A DNA stretch of 64,000 nucleotides from Eubacteriales bacterium (GTDB taxonomy: Bacteria; Bacillota; Clostridia; Lachnospirales; Lachnospiraceae). The number at the start of each line of letters is the position of its first letter. Position 1 is the first letter of the stretch. Shown in pieces: positions 35,214 through 44,143 of this stretch. Below the pieces are notes generated by a model. The model searched no databases. It was not told where the DNA came from and saw only the letters and a program-made list of their open reading frames with translations. Where the stretch lies: contig JAUNJF010000015.1 of the NCBI GenBank assembly GCA_030533405.1, positions 1-64,000 of the forward strand. The letters run 5' to 3'. The position numbers were made by a program, and so were the translations under genes.

Positions 35214-37148
35214 TTGTCATTTGAGGAATATTTAAAAGCTCAGAAATTGGGGTTAAAAGCATTTAAATCAGCAACATCAAAAGGTCAGTATCCTTATCTT
35301 CCTGTCTTAGATGAGATTTTATCCCATGTCGATATAGACGGAGAAGTAAGTCTTGGTACCATTAATATCCCATTGAATCAGGTTGTCGGTACAAGCACTG
35401 CCGGACGTACACAGGCATTCGCACATAATTTTATGCCACTGCTTGATTATCGAACTGAATTTGGTTCCAAATGGGCTCATTTATTAGATTATCAAATATC
35501 AGAAGGCATTCATGATACCATCAAAGTATTCGAATACATGAATCGCTATTATGTAATTGAGGGAAATAAACGCGTCAGTGTTTTAAAATATTTACAATCA
35601 CCAACAATTGCGGCTGAAGTCATTCGTAAGGTGCCACGTCGTACAGACGACTTGGAAAATCAGATTTACTATGAATTCATGGACTTTTACAAGTTAACCA
35701 AAATCAACTACTTACAGTTTACCAAACTTGGAAGTTATGAAAAGCTACTATGTGCTGTTGGGAAAAATACAACCGATGTTTGGACCGAAGATGAATGCAT
35801 GGATTTTTCATCTTTTCATGTTTCCTTTTATAAAGCATTCAAAGAAAAAGGCGGTCTGAAATTAGATATTACAACTGGTGACGCCCTACTCTTTTATCTG
35901 TCACTTTATCCATATGAACAGGCAAAAGAAATGATTGGCAGTGAAATCAAAGCCAATGTTGAAAAAATCTGGTCTGAGATTGTGTTGTTAGGTGAACAGG
36001 ATTCTGTGGAATTATTAATGGATCCAACCGAAGAAAAACCGATTGTAAAAAAAGTGTTAAATAAAATCATATCTACCAGAAAGAAAAAGGTTGCATTTGT
36101 TTATGACAAAAATCCATCTACCTCTAACTGGACATATGGTCATGAATTGGGACGTCTTCATCTAGATGATGCGATGGGAGATTTAATTGATACAGAAAGC
36201 TTTATCATTTCAGATATTGACGATCATGCAGAACAAATTTTGGAAGAAATTTGTGACAAAGGTTTTGATATTATTTTTACAATTACACCTAAATTAATCA
36301 AAGCCAGTCTGGTTGTTGCTGCTGCACATCCGGATATCAAAATCTTAAACTGCGCACTCAACTCCTCTCATAATACACTTCGTACATACTACACAAGAAT
36401 GTATGAAGCAAAATTTTTGACTGGTATGATTGCTGGTGCAATGTGTGAAAACGACCGAATTGGTTACACAGCTGATTATCCTATTTTTGGTGCGGCTGCA
36501 AATATCAATGCATTTGCGCTTGGCGCAAAAATGACGAATCCACGTGCCAAGGTTTACCTGACATGGTCTTCGGTCAAAGATTTAGATATACCAGCATACT
36601 ATAAAGAGCATCAGATTACTTGCATCTCCTCACAGGATATGATTACACCAGATACCGATAATCGCCAATATGGTCTTTATATGGATACAGATGATACACA
36701 AATCAATCTGGCGGTTTCTATCTATCATTGGGGTGCGTTTTACGAAGAACTCATTAACAGTATTTTCAGAGGTTCCTGGAAAGTGGAAGAATCAAGCGAA
36801 AGTAAAGCGCTTAATTACTGGTGGGGATTATCGGCCGGTGTTATCGATGTCATTTGTTCGAACCACCTTTCGGTGGATACACAAAAACTGGTGAATCTCA
36901 TTAAACACGATATCTCCAATGGATTATTCCATCCATTTACAGGTCCTTTAACCGACCAAAATGGCAACATGATATGTGATGAGACGGATATTTTAAAACC
37001 AGAAGAAATCATTACAATGGATTGGTTAGTGGATAATGTTATTGGTACGATTCCTACGATTAATGAATTGCAAGAAGATGCACAATCGATTGTAGAACTT
37101 CGAGGTCTTGATGCAACCACAGACAAAGGAGGAGCATCTGTACTATGA
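35214..37148 (+). CDS. Cytoplasmic BMP-domain protein with ParB-like N-terminal domain
   Basis: 644 residues, TTG start behind GGGAAAGGTTGTGAG. The N-terminal third contains a ParB/DndB-like region: LNQVVGTSTAGRTQAFAHNF, then YYVIEGNKRVSVLKYLQ. The C-terminal half (about 290-620) is a BMP-type (Med/PnrA) periplasmic-binding fold: KVAFVYDKNPSTSNWTYGHE, GFDIIFTITPKLIKASLVVA and FLTGMIAGAMCENDRIGYT. BMP proteins normally bind nucleosides outside the cell. No signal peptide or lipobox is present, so this one is probably an intracellular sensor. Its stop overlaps the start of the phosphoesterase gene. Function unknown. Confidence 0.78.
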   Translation: MSFEEYLKAQKLGLKAFKSATSKGQYPYLPVLDEILSHVDIDGEVSLGTINIPLNQVVGTSTAGRTQAFAHNFMPLLDYRTEFGSKWAHLLDYQISEGIHDTIKVFEYMNRYYVIEGNKRVSVLKYLQSPTIAAEVIRKVPRRTDDLENQIYYEFMDFYKLTKINYLQFTKLGSYEKLLCAVGKNTTDVWTEDECMDFSSFHVSFYKAFKEKGGLKLDITTGDALLFYLSLYPYEQAKEMIGSEIKANVEKIWSEIVLLGEQDSVELLMDPTEEKPIVKKVLNKIISTRKKKVAFVYDKNPSTSNWTYGHELGRLHLDDAMGDLIDTESFIISDIDDHAEQILEEICDKGFDIIFTITPKLIKASLVVAAAHPDIKILNCALNSSHNTLRTYYTRMYEAKFLTGMIAGAMCENDRIGYTADYPIFGAAANINAFALGAKMTNPRAKVYLTWSSVKDLDIPAYYKEHQITCISSQDMITPDTDNRQYGLYMDTDDTQINLAVSIYHWGAFYEELINSIFRGSWKVEESSESKALNYWWGLSAGVIDVICSNHLSVDTQKLVNLIKHDISNGLFHPFTGPLTDQNGNMICDETDILKPEEIITMDWLVDNVIGTIPTINELQEDAQSIVELRGLDATTDKGGASVL

Positions 37149-37738
37149 AAATACTTGTGCTATCCGATGAAGAATCAAAATACTTATGGGACTATTTTGA
37201 AAAAAGCAAATTAGACGGAATCGATTTGATTATTTCCTGTGGTGATTTAAAGCCCGCCTATCTTTCTTTTTTAGCTACCTTTACCAAAGCACCAGTTCTT
37301 TATGTACACGGAAACCATGATGGTGTTTATGATAAAACGCCACCTGATGGTTGCGTGTGTATTGATGATGATCTGTATATTTTTAATGGAATCCGCATTC
37401 TTGGACTTGGGGGATGCATGAAATACAATGGTTCCGGTTATCAATATACTGAAAGAGAAATGAAACGCAGGGTACGCAAATTACGATTTAAGCTGTGGCG
37501 TCATAAGGGCTTTGATATTTTAGTAACCCATGCTCCAGCCAAGGATTTTAATGATGGTGAAGATTTACCACATATGGGATTTGTTGTATTCCGAAAGCTA
37601 CTTGACAAATACAAACCCAAATACTTTGTTCACGGTCATGTGCATTTAACCTACAAATGGAATCAACAACGCGAAAGCACATACAATGAACACACAACAG
37701 TGGTGAATGCGTATGAACGCTATTTAATCGAATATTAG
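37145..37738 (+). CDS. Calcineurin-like metallophosphoesterase
   Basis: 197 residues, ATG overlapping the previous stop by 4 bp behind AAAGGAGGAGC. Metal-binding motifs are complete: ISCGDLKPAYL, YVHGNHDGVYD, LVTHAPAKDFNDG and FVHGHVHLTYKW. The initial Asp-x-His is replaced by LSDEES, so one usual metal ligand differs. The coupling suggests that the BMP-domain protein controls or reports on its activity, possibly on a nucleotide. That is inference from context. Confidence 0.85.
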   Translation: MKILVLSDEESKYLWDYFEKSKLDGIDLIISCGDLKPAYLSFLATFTKAPVLYVHGNHDGVYDKTPPDGCVCIDDDLYIFNGIRILGLGGCMKYNGSGYQYTEREMKRRVRKLRFKLWRHKGFDILVTHAPAKDFNDGEDLPHMGFVVFRKLLDKYKPKYFVHGHVHLTYKWNQQRESTYNEHTTVVNAYERYLIEY

Positions 37739-37777
37739 TAAGTATTTTCCTATCCCACGAAAAGTCTTACTACAATA

Positions 37778-37810
37778 ATATGCCCCCTGTCATATAGACA
37801 GGGGGCATAT
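37778..37810. terminator. Convergent terminator after the phosphoesterase gene
   Basis: ATATGCCCCCTGTC and GACAGGGGGCATAT form a perfect 14-bp stem around ATATA. It is G+C-rich and sits between converging genes. T-runs are short. Confidence 0.75.
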
Positions 37811-37838
37811 CTATTATCGCCATAAAATTTTTTGTGCT

Positions 37839-38660
37839 TTATTTTTTCTCTTTCTGCTGATCCACAATACGATGTACCTGCTCTTTAAAATCTTCAGCAT
37901 CCTCATAATCATCAATGTTCTCTAATTCATTCAACAATTCATTATATGCGTTTTCAAGTTCCTCATCCGATATAGATTCATCTATTGTAATACCACATTT
38001 CTCCATCAATGTTCTCAACGATTTGGTATCAATATCGACAGTCCCATTATTTCCATCTACATGAATCAAACTGTTTCCATCTTCATCTTTGATGAAAACC
38101 TCCTCGCCATCCACACGAACGCGAATGCCTTCCTCTCCTAACAAGGCATCTAAATCTGACAAGGATTCTATCACTTCTGGTGTAACCACCTTCTGCACAT
38201 CTGTCGCAACATCAACTGCTTTATCCACAATTCCTACTACACCAGCTAACAAAAATGCAATCATAAAAATGATAGCTAAAATCATTGCACCAATGCAAGA
38301 GAAAAAGCCAATCAAAATCTTTTTCTGCGATCTTTTGAAGGTTTCTGAACCTTCCGAAACCTCAACAACTGGAATTAGCTCCTGACCACAGTTCGAGCAA
38401 TATCTACTATTGCCATTTACCTGTTTCATACACTTTGAACAGGTTACCTTTTTCGAATCATATCTCACACATAAATATACAATCAAACCAATATAACTTG
38501 GTACCAGTATAACAATCAGTGTCCACATGATTCCATTTAATCCTTTTTCATTTGCATCCCGATATGTCCATACCGCTAATAATACTGTCATCACGATTGC
38601 CGCAATCGGAATAATTACTCCCATAAAAATACTTAGTGCCATTGGCATTGCAATTCCCAT
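37839..38660 (-). CDS. Zinc-ribbon membrane protein of the ECF sigma operon
   Basis: 273 residues. Two membrane helices (about 10-30 and 42-62) flank YRDANEKGLNG. A four-cysteine zinc ribbon follows (CSKCMKQVNGNSRYCSNCGQ). A third helix lies at about 112-140, with an acidic tail of about 120 residues outside or inside, including VRVDGEEVFIKDEDGN and a Glu/Asp-rich helix. Family not firmly recognised; the first part resembles PLDc_N/phospholipase-leader membrane domains. It is the last gene behind the ECF sigma and its presumed anti-sigma partner, so it may take part in envelope-stress sensing. Confidence 0.7.
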   Translation of the reverse strand: MGIAMPMALSIFMGVIIPIAAIVMTVLLAVWTYRDANEKGLNGIMWTLIVILVPSYIGLIVYLCVRYDSKKVTCSKCMKQVNGNSRYCSNCGQELIPVVEVSEGSETFKRSQKKILIGFFSCIGAMILAIIFMIAFLLAGVVGIVDKAVDVATDVQKVVTPEVIESLSDLDALLGEEGIRVRVDGEEVFIKDEDGNSLIHVDGNNGTVDIDTKSLRTLMEKCGITIDESISDEELENAYNELLNELENIDDYEDAEDFKEQVHRIVDQQKEKK

Positions 38661-38676
38661 TTTTTTATCCTCCTAA

Positions 38677-39066
38677 TCAAAAAATATGTGCTTTTTTTCG
38701 GAAATTTAATTTCCACATAATAATCACTGTAAACAACCAACTAACCAAAATATGTCCTAATGCCATCGCACACACTACATAAACAAATCCTTTTGATAGT
38801 AGATGTGTTAAATTCGGCATCAGAAACCAATCTTTTTTCAGTTCTAAAATAACATACAGCCAGCCTGTCATTCCACAAAACGCAATCATAAGAAATGTAC
38901 TAATGGTTGCTGGCAACCACCAAAAAGAAATGCTTTTTTCCTGCATAGATGCTTTACAGGCAATTTGATTTTTTAAACGAATATTTACTCCATCTGGTAC
39001 AGATTCACTTGCATATGTCTGAACCAACAACTGATCAATATCCACTTGCTTATTTTCATTCGCCAT
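38677..39066 (-). CDS. Putative anti-sigma factor, two membrane helices
   Basis: 129 residues overlapping the sigma gene by 11 bp. A short cytoplasmic N-terminus (DIDQLLVQTYASESVPDGVN) resembles the sigma-binding helix of small anti-sigma factors. Two membrane segments follow (about 52-72 and 93-118), the first with FWWLPATISTFLMIAFCGM. No zinc-binding HxxxCxxC is present. Assignment rests on gene order and topology, so it is an inference. Confidence 0.6.
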   Translation of the reverse strand: MANENKQVDIDQLLVQTYASESVPDGVNIRLKNQIACKASMQEKSISFWWLPATISTFLMIAFCGMTGWLYVILELKKDWFLMPNLTHLLSKGFVYVVCAMALGHILVSWLFTVIIMWKLNFRKKAHIF

Positions 39067-39586
39067 ATCCTTGCACCTCCATTTCTTCCTTCAACATTGC
39101 CCTGGCTTTATTCAGACGACTCTTCACCGTTCCTTTGGGAATCCTTAATATCTTTGCAATTTCTTCTATCGATAACTGCGCTGCATAAAAAAGTACAATG
39201 ACCTGTCTTTGCTTGTCAGGTAACTTTGCGACACAGGACCTGATTTGATCATTCAACTCATTTTGAACAACCTGATTTAACAAGTCATGTTCTGCTTTGA
39301 TATCTTCCACCTGCACCCCTTCTTCCTCTGTAGAAATTGTCGGTGCAATTCGCTGCCTTCTTGCATATTGGCTTTTGTGATTCTTCCATAAATTGGTAGC
39401 AATTGACATCAAATACGCTTTTGGATTCTCTTCTTTTTTAATTTTCTTTTGCAATTCAAATGCCTTTAAATAGGTCTGCTGGTAAAGATCCTCTGCATCA
39501 TCTAATGTATATGTAATGCTTTTACAATACCGATATACAGATTCTCCATATTCATTTACCAGAAAATCCATATCTTTTTCGTTCAT
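39056..39586 (-). CDS. ECF-type RNA polymerase sigma factor
   Basis: 176 residues from ATG 39586 behind AAAGGAA; a TTG six codons upstream is the alternative. Region 2 is YGESVYRYCKSITYTLDDAE followed by DLYQQTYLKAFE. Region 4 is LPDKQRQVIVLFYAAQLSIE followed by EIAKILRIPKGTVKSRL. It is a group IV sigma factor. Its own start is preceded by a good vegetative promoter rather than an obvious ECF-type one. It heads an operon with two membrane-protein genes, which suggests control by an envelope signal. Confidence 0.9.
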   Translation of the reverse strand: MNEKDMDFLVNEYGESVYRYCKSITYTLDDAEDLYQQTYLKAFELQKKIKKEENPKAYLMSIATNLWKNHKSQYARRQRIAPTISTEEEGVQVEDIKAEHDLLNQVVQNELNDQIRSCVAKLPDKQRQVIVLFYAAQLSIEEIAKILRIPKGTVKSRLNKARAMLKEEMEVQGYGE

Positions 39587-39658
39587 ATAACAATTCCTTT
39601 TCAAGACACATTTTGTCTATCTTATTCCTTGACATTGGCCTATGTCTCATTATGAGGT

Positions 39659-39687
39659 ATCATACCCTCTACTTTATATTGTTGCAA
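39659..39687 (-). promoter_or_regulatory. Vegetative promoter of the ECF sigma operon
   Basis: Minus strand TTGCAA (plus 39682-39687) and TATGAT (39659-39664), spacing 17 bp. Confidence 0.6.
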
Positions 39688-39730
39688 GTCAAAAAAAGGT
39701 TCAAAAAAATTTTCAAAAAAACAAATAAAA

Positions 39731-39767
39731 AAAAGCTATCCTATGGATGATCCATAAGATAGCTTTT
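39731..39767 (-). terminator. Terminator of glnN
   Basis: AAAAGCTATC/GATAGCTTTT with an inner TATGGA/TCCATA stem; T-rich tract follows on the minus strand. Confidence 0.9.
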
Positions 39768-39779
39768 CGAATGCATATT

Positions 39780-41894
39780 TTATACGTAGAATAACATATC
39801 TTCATACTGTGGGAATGGCCAATATTTCTTATCAACCAACTCTTCAAGCTTATCAGCAGGCTCTCTTACCTCTGACATAGAAGCAAATACTTCGTCATGG
39901 AAGCATCTAGCTGCCTGTTCCATATTATCCTCTAAACTTAATGCTTTTTCATCAAGCTCTTCTAATTTTGCTACTGCTGCAGTCAATGTCTTCAACTGTG
40001 TTGCAATATCGTTTAAGATACCGCTCTGTACAGATGTATCTACACCAACAGCCTTCAAATCAACAACACCCTTTGCCATTGCTGCTGAGTATTCCATAAC
40101 AGCAGGAATAATCTCTTTCTTAGCCATATCAAGCATTGTCTTAGCCTCAATATTAATCTGTTTAGCATAGTTCTCATAATAGATTTCTGCACGTGATAAC
40201 ATTTCTGCTTTTGAAAGAACACCATGCTTCTCAAATAATGCAATATTATCTTCATCCTTAAATGCTGCTACTGCATCTACCAAACACTTGATATTTGGAA
40301 GGCCACGTTTTTCTGCCTCTGCTACCCACTCCTCTGAGTAACCGTTACCATTAAAGATAATTCTCTTATGCTTTCCGATCAACTCTTTAATCTTATCATG
40401 TACTGCCATTTCGAAATTCTCAGCCTTCTCAAGCTCATCAGCAATTTCACAAAATGCGTCTGCAACGATTGTATTTAAAATGATGTTTGGTGTTGCAATT
40501 GATTGTGTTGAACCAACCATACGGAACTCAAACTTATTACCTGTAAATGCAAATGGTGATGTACGGTTACGATCTGTTGCATCCTGCATAAAGTTTGGAA
40601 GAGAAGCAACACCTGATTCATACTCCTTACCCTGTAATGAGCTTGTAGCCTCACCTGTTGTATCTAACTGCTTTAATACATCATCTAACTGCTCACCTAA
40701 GTATACAGAAATGATTGCTGGAGGTGCCTCATTTGCACCTAATCTGTGATCATTTCCTGCACTAGATGCAGAAAGTCTTAAAAGATCTGCATGCTCATCA
40801 ACAGCTTTCAAAACTGCTGTAAGCACTAATAAGAACTGTACATTTTCATGAGGTGTCTTACCTGGCTCTAACAAATTGATACCATCATCTGTACACATTG
40901 ACCAGTTGTTATGCTTACCAGAACCATTTACACCAGCAAATGGCTTCTCATGTAACAAACATGTCAAGTCATGACGCTCAGCAACACGCTTCATTGTCTC
41001 CATGACTAACTGGTTATGATCTGTACCAACATTTGTAGTACCATAAATTGGTGCTAACTCATGCTGACATGGAGCAACTTCATTGTGCTGTGTCTTTGCT
41101 GTTACACCAAGCTTCCATAATTCAATATTTAAATCTTTCATATAAGAAAGAACACGTTGTCTTACAGTTCCAAAATAATGATCATCTAACTCCTGACCCT
41201 TTGGAGGCATTGCACCAAACAATGTACGTCCTGTAAAGATTAAATCCTTACGTTTTGCATAATCTGCTTTATCAATTAAGAAATACTCCTGCTCAGGTCC
41301 AACAGATGTTGTAACCTTTGTTGAAGTTGTATTTCCAAAAAGTTTCAAAATACGCATTGCCTGCACATTAATTGCTTCCATAGAACGAAGTAATGGAATC
41401 TTTTTATCAAGTGCCTCACCTGTGTAAGATGAGAACGCTGTTGGAATACAAAGAATCGTACTTCCATCTGGTGACTCCTTGATAAATGCTGGTGATGTAC
41501 AATCCCATGCTGTATATCCTCTTGCTTCATTTGTTGCACGAAGTCCACCTGATGGGAAGGAAGATGCATCTGGCTCACCTTTGATTAACTCTTTTCCAGA
41601 GAACTCTAAAATTACTTTTCCATCCGCTGTAGGATTGATGAAGGAATCATGTTTCTCAGCTGTGATACCTGTCATTGGCTGGAACCAATGTGTATAGTGT
41701 GTCGCACCCTTTTCTACTGCCCAATCTTTCATCGCATTTGCAACGGTATCTGCAATTGCTGGATTTAACTCAGTTCCTAACTCAATTGTTTTCTTGAGTT
41801 CTTTATAAACGGTCTTTGGCAAACGCTCTTTCATAACGGAATCATTAAACACGTTACTTCCAAAAATCTCTGTTACATTAACATTTTCACTCAT
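39780..41894 (-). CDS. glnN: Type III glutamine synthetase
   Basis: 704 residues from ATG 41894, with AAAGGAAG upstream; seven codons earlier is a weaker ATG. The length is that of GSIII, not GSI (about 440). Visible motifs are [53 protein letters not shown] (glutamate and metal site), [31 protein letters not shown] and [20 protein letters not shown]. It makes glutamine from glutamate and ammonia with ATP. The gene stands alone behind a leader with a terminator and antiterminator-like hairpins. Confidence 0.95.
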   Translation of the reverse strand: MSENVNVTEIFGSNVFNDSVMKERLPKTVYKELKKTIELGTELNPAIADTVANAMKDWAVEKGATHYTHWFQPMTGITAEKHDSFINPTADGKVILEFSGKELIKGEPDASSFPSGGLRATNEARGYTAWDCTSPAFIKESPDGSTILCIPTAFSSYTGEALDKKIPLLRSMEAINVQAMRILKLFGNTTSTKVTTSVGPEQEYFLIDKADYAKRKDLIFTGRTLFGAMPPKGQELDDHYFGTVRQRVLSYMKDLNIELWKLGVTAKTQHNEVAPCQHELAPIYGTTNVGTDHNQLVMETMKRVAERHDLTCLLHEKPFAGVNGSGKHNNWSMCTDDGINLLEPGKTPHENVQFLLVLTAVLKAVDEHADLLRLSASSAGNDHRLGANEAPPAIISVYLGEQLDDVLKQLDTTGEATSSLQGKEYESGVASLPNFMQDATDRNRTSPFAFTGNKFEFRMVGSTQSIATPNIILNTIVADAFCEIADELEKAENFEMAVHDKIKELIGKHKRIIFNGNGYSEEWVAEAEKRGLPNIKCLVDAVAAFKDEDNIALFEKHGVLSKAEMLSRAEIYYENYAKQINIEAKTMLDMAKKEIIPAVMEYSAAMAKGVVDLKAVGVDTSVQSGILNDIATQLKTLTAAVAKLEELDEKALSLEDNMEQAARCFHDEVFASMSEVREPADKLEELVDKKYWPFPQYEDMLFYV

Positions 41895-41950
41895 AACACA
41901 TACTTCCTTTCTCATTTCCTTTTTGCGATAATTGGCTTATTATGTAAAAA

Positions 41951-41980
41951 AAGGGTATTCTCCTATCCGAGAACACCCTT
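41951..41980 (-). terminator. Intrinsic terminator inside the glnN leader
   Basis: On the minus strand AAGGGTGTTCTC pairs with GAGAATACCCTT (one G-U) around a six-base loop, then TTTTTTT. It lies about 55 bases before the glnN start, so it can only act as an attenuator. Confidence 0.85.
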
Positions 41981-42011
41981 GTCCTTACTACTTTCTATAT
42001 CGCTTTGATAG
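41970..42011 (-). promoter_or_regulatory. Candidate ANTAR-type antiterminator hairpins
   Basis: Hairpin P2 (41970-41985): AGGAC and GTTCT enclose the hexaloop AAGGGT, with A1 and G4 as in ANTAR RNA targets. It uses bases of the terminator's first arm, so the two folds exclude each other. A weaker upstream hairpin P1 (41995-42011) has stem TATC/GATA and loop AAAGC, again with A first and G fourth, but five bases only. ANTAR regulation of glutamine synthetase is known in clostridia. Confidence 0.55.
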
Positions 42012-42213
42012 TTGTAATATAAACCATGCTTTTAAAAAATGCAAGCGTTTTTTTGTAATTTTTCACTTTTTTCTATTTTCACTTAAATTTCGTAAGTAAA
42101 ATTGTAATTTTTGTATAACATTACCCAGGTTGCGCATAATATAATAAGGTTATACCCCTTTCATATTACAAATATCGTTTTTCCATACTTAATAAAATTA
42201 AGTCATTGATATC

Positions 42214-43329
42214 CTACATCAAAAATTCTAGCTTTTCTTTTAATGTCACTCCTAATTCTTCTAGTGTTTTTTCTAGTGCATCCAGCGTTTCTATCATATT
42301 TTCTTTTGTACAATTTTCTCCCATATGACCAATTCGAATGACGGTTCCTGCCATAACATCAAATGAACCAGCTAACATTATATTATGCTCCTTTTTCATA
42401 ATGGTTAATATATCCTGTGCTTTTACACTACCAGGTACTGAAAAAACAGTCACTGTATCGGAGTATCCATTTTCTGCATATAATGAAAGCCCTGCTCTGA
42501 CAATCGCTTCTCTTGTCGCCTTCGCAATCTCATGATGACGCTCTAAATGGTCAGGATCTGCTTTCAGATTTTCCAATGCCTGTCGCAATCCATAAATGTC
42601 ACTAATTGGCATAGAATATGGGAACCATTTCTTTTCATAATAATCTTTAAATATCATTAAGTTCGAATAGAATGCTGGAATCTTTGTTTTACGCTGCTCC
42701 ATTGCCTGCTTTGCATCCTCACTGATGGTTATCAGCGTAAGACCAATTGGTGCAGAAATGGCTTTTTGAGAACCACCACAAAGAATATCAATCTGATCAT
42801 GGTCCACATTTATTGGATTACCAAACATACCAGATACAGAATCCACAACTGTCATAATTCCGAATTCTTTCAATAACGGACAAATCTGACTAACATCATT
42901 TAACATACCACTTGGTGTATCACAGTGCACAACTGTTGCATATTTAAAATCAGAATCCTGCTCTAAATAACTTCTTAACTGTGCAACATCAATTGCGCGT
43001 TTGTAATCGGTAGAATATAATACAGACTTTCCTCCATACATATCCACAAAGTCCGCAAACCCCTTTCCAAACACACCATTATCCAATACTAATACACGGT
43101 CACCCGATTCTGTCAGCGATACAATCGCAGCCTCCAAACCTAAGATTCCTTCTCCACTTAGTATCAAACTTTCATTCTTTGTATGTAACAGTTCACTATA
43201 TAATTCACAAGTTTCCTTATAAAAATCAAAAAAATCCAAATCCAAATCAGGATTTCCAACCTGCAAGCTTCTTGCCATTCTAACGTTTTCTGCAACCATA
43301 GTAGGTCCAGGCGTCATCATTTTATACAT
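42214..43329 (-). CDS. PLP-dependent aminotransferase, alanine-glyoxylate/PucG type
   Basis: 371 residues behind AGGAGGAAGAAA. It is a class V aminotransferase: MTPGPTMVAENVRMARSL at the start, SGEGILGLEAAIVSL, HCDTPSGMLNDV, VDSVSGMFGNPINVD and the PLP lysine in CGGSQKAISAPIGL. Relatives are serine-pyruvate, alanine-glyoxylate and ureidoglycine-glyoxylate aminotransferases; the substrate cannot be decided. It follows the ECF-transporter gene by 44 bp on one transcript and lies near a pyridoxal kinase gene, consistent with a PLP-linked group. Confidence 0.88.
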   Translation of the reverse strand: MYKMMTPGPTMVAENVRMARSLQVGNPDLDLDFFDFYKETCELYSELLHTKNESLILSGEGILGLEAAIVSLTESGDRVLVLDNGVFGKGFADFVDMYGGKSVLYSTDYKRAIDVAQLRSYLEQDSDFKYATVVHCDTPSGMLNDVSQICPLLKEFGIMTVVDSVSGMFGNPINVDHDQIDILCGGSQKAISAPIGLTLITISEDAKQAMEQRKTKIPAFYSNLMIFKDYYEKKWFPYSMPISDIYGLRQALENLKADPDHLERHHEIAKATREAIVRAGLSLYAENGYSDTVTVFSVPGSVKAQDILTIMKKEHNIMLAGSFDVMAGTVIRIGHMGENCTKENMIETLDALEKTLEELGVTLKEKLEFLM

Positions 43330-43373
43330 TTTCTTCCTCCTATCTGTTCTACCAGAGAACAGAACACATTTAT

Positions 43374-43913
43374 TTACATATCGATTGCATGTAATCCCTT
43401 TTCTAACGGTTTAATCACCACAAGAACAATGATACCAGCCATCACAACCTGAATCACATTTCCCGGAATTGATTTGAATGCTGCCGCTACACCATTTCCC
43501 ATCATGAAACCTTCAAAAATAAAGTATCCTGTTATCTTAATTACAACGGCTGCAAGAATAGATAACACACGCATCACAAACGAAGTCTTTTTTGCATTCA
43601 TCAAACCAACAACAAATCCCATAAGTCCACAGGTAATCACTGTACATGGTGCCCACATTGCCCAACCACTGAGCAAATCAAACAATCCCATTCCAAGACC
43701 CCCAGCAAGCGCTCCCGTTCGCTTTCCAAAGAGCATTGCTGCTAATAACAATGGTACATTTCCCAAATGTATCAATCCACCAGCTCCGCCAAATGATGGC
43801 AACTGAATATTAATAAACGCTGTAAACACCAATGTCAATGCTACAAACATAGAATCCAATGCAATCTGTTTTGCCTTACTTCTTCCACCTTCTATCGTCT
43901 TTGTCTTTTCCAT
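43374..43913 (-). CDS. ECF-transporter S component, probably for vitamin B6
   Basis: 179 residues from ATG 43913 behind GAGGAGATTGC. It is a six-helix membrane protein with the S-component pattern: an N-terminal helix with IALDSMFVALTLVFTAFINI, then GGLIHLGNVPLLLAAMLFG and GGLGMGLFDLLSGWAMWAPC. S components bind one vitamin and use a shared EcfAAT module, which is not in the window. Divergent pyridoxal kinase gene 230 bp away suggests pyridoxine or a relative as substrate (PdxU/PdxU2-like). That is inference from context. Confidence 0.75.
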   Translation of the reverse strand: MEKTKTIEGGRSKAKQIALDSMFVALTLVFTAFINIQLPSFGGAGGLIHLGNVPLLLAAMLFGKRTGALAGGLGMGLFDLLSGWAMWAPCTVITCGLMGFVVGLMNAKKTSFVMRVLSILAAVVIKITGYFIFEGFMMGNGVAAAFKSIPGNVIQVVMAGIIVLVVIKPLEKGLHAIDM

Positions 43914-43960
43914 AAGCAATCTCCTCTCATAAAACAATTCCCTAAACAGAATATTTTCTT

Positions 43961-43989
43961 ATTATATGCTCTGTTTTTCTTAATGTAAA
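43961..43989 (-). promoter_or_regulatory. Promoter of the S-component operon
   Basis: Minus strand TTTACA (plus 43984-43989) and TATAAT (43961-43966), spacing 17 bp, about 50 bp before the start codon. Confidence 0.65.
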
Positions 43990-44143
43990 GTCTATAATCT
44001 ATATTTTTCAACGCGCAAACACCTATCAACTCCTTTTGTAGCCGAATACAGGATGACAGATTCTAAAAAAAATGGTAATATGGAGCGTAACGAAAATCAT
44101 CCCAATTGCGATCAAACGGGATTTTAGAAAAGGAAAAAATATC

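Larger units (their letters stand above)
41895..42213 (-). promoter_or_regulatory. glnN leader and upstream region
   Basis: This 319-bp gap holds the attenuator described separately (41951-42011). Further upstream is a very AT-rich stretch in which several -10-like hexamers occur near 42130-42150, none with a clear -35. No ORF is seen. A T-tract near 42050 precedes the hairpins. Confidence 0.5.
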
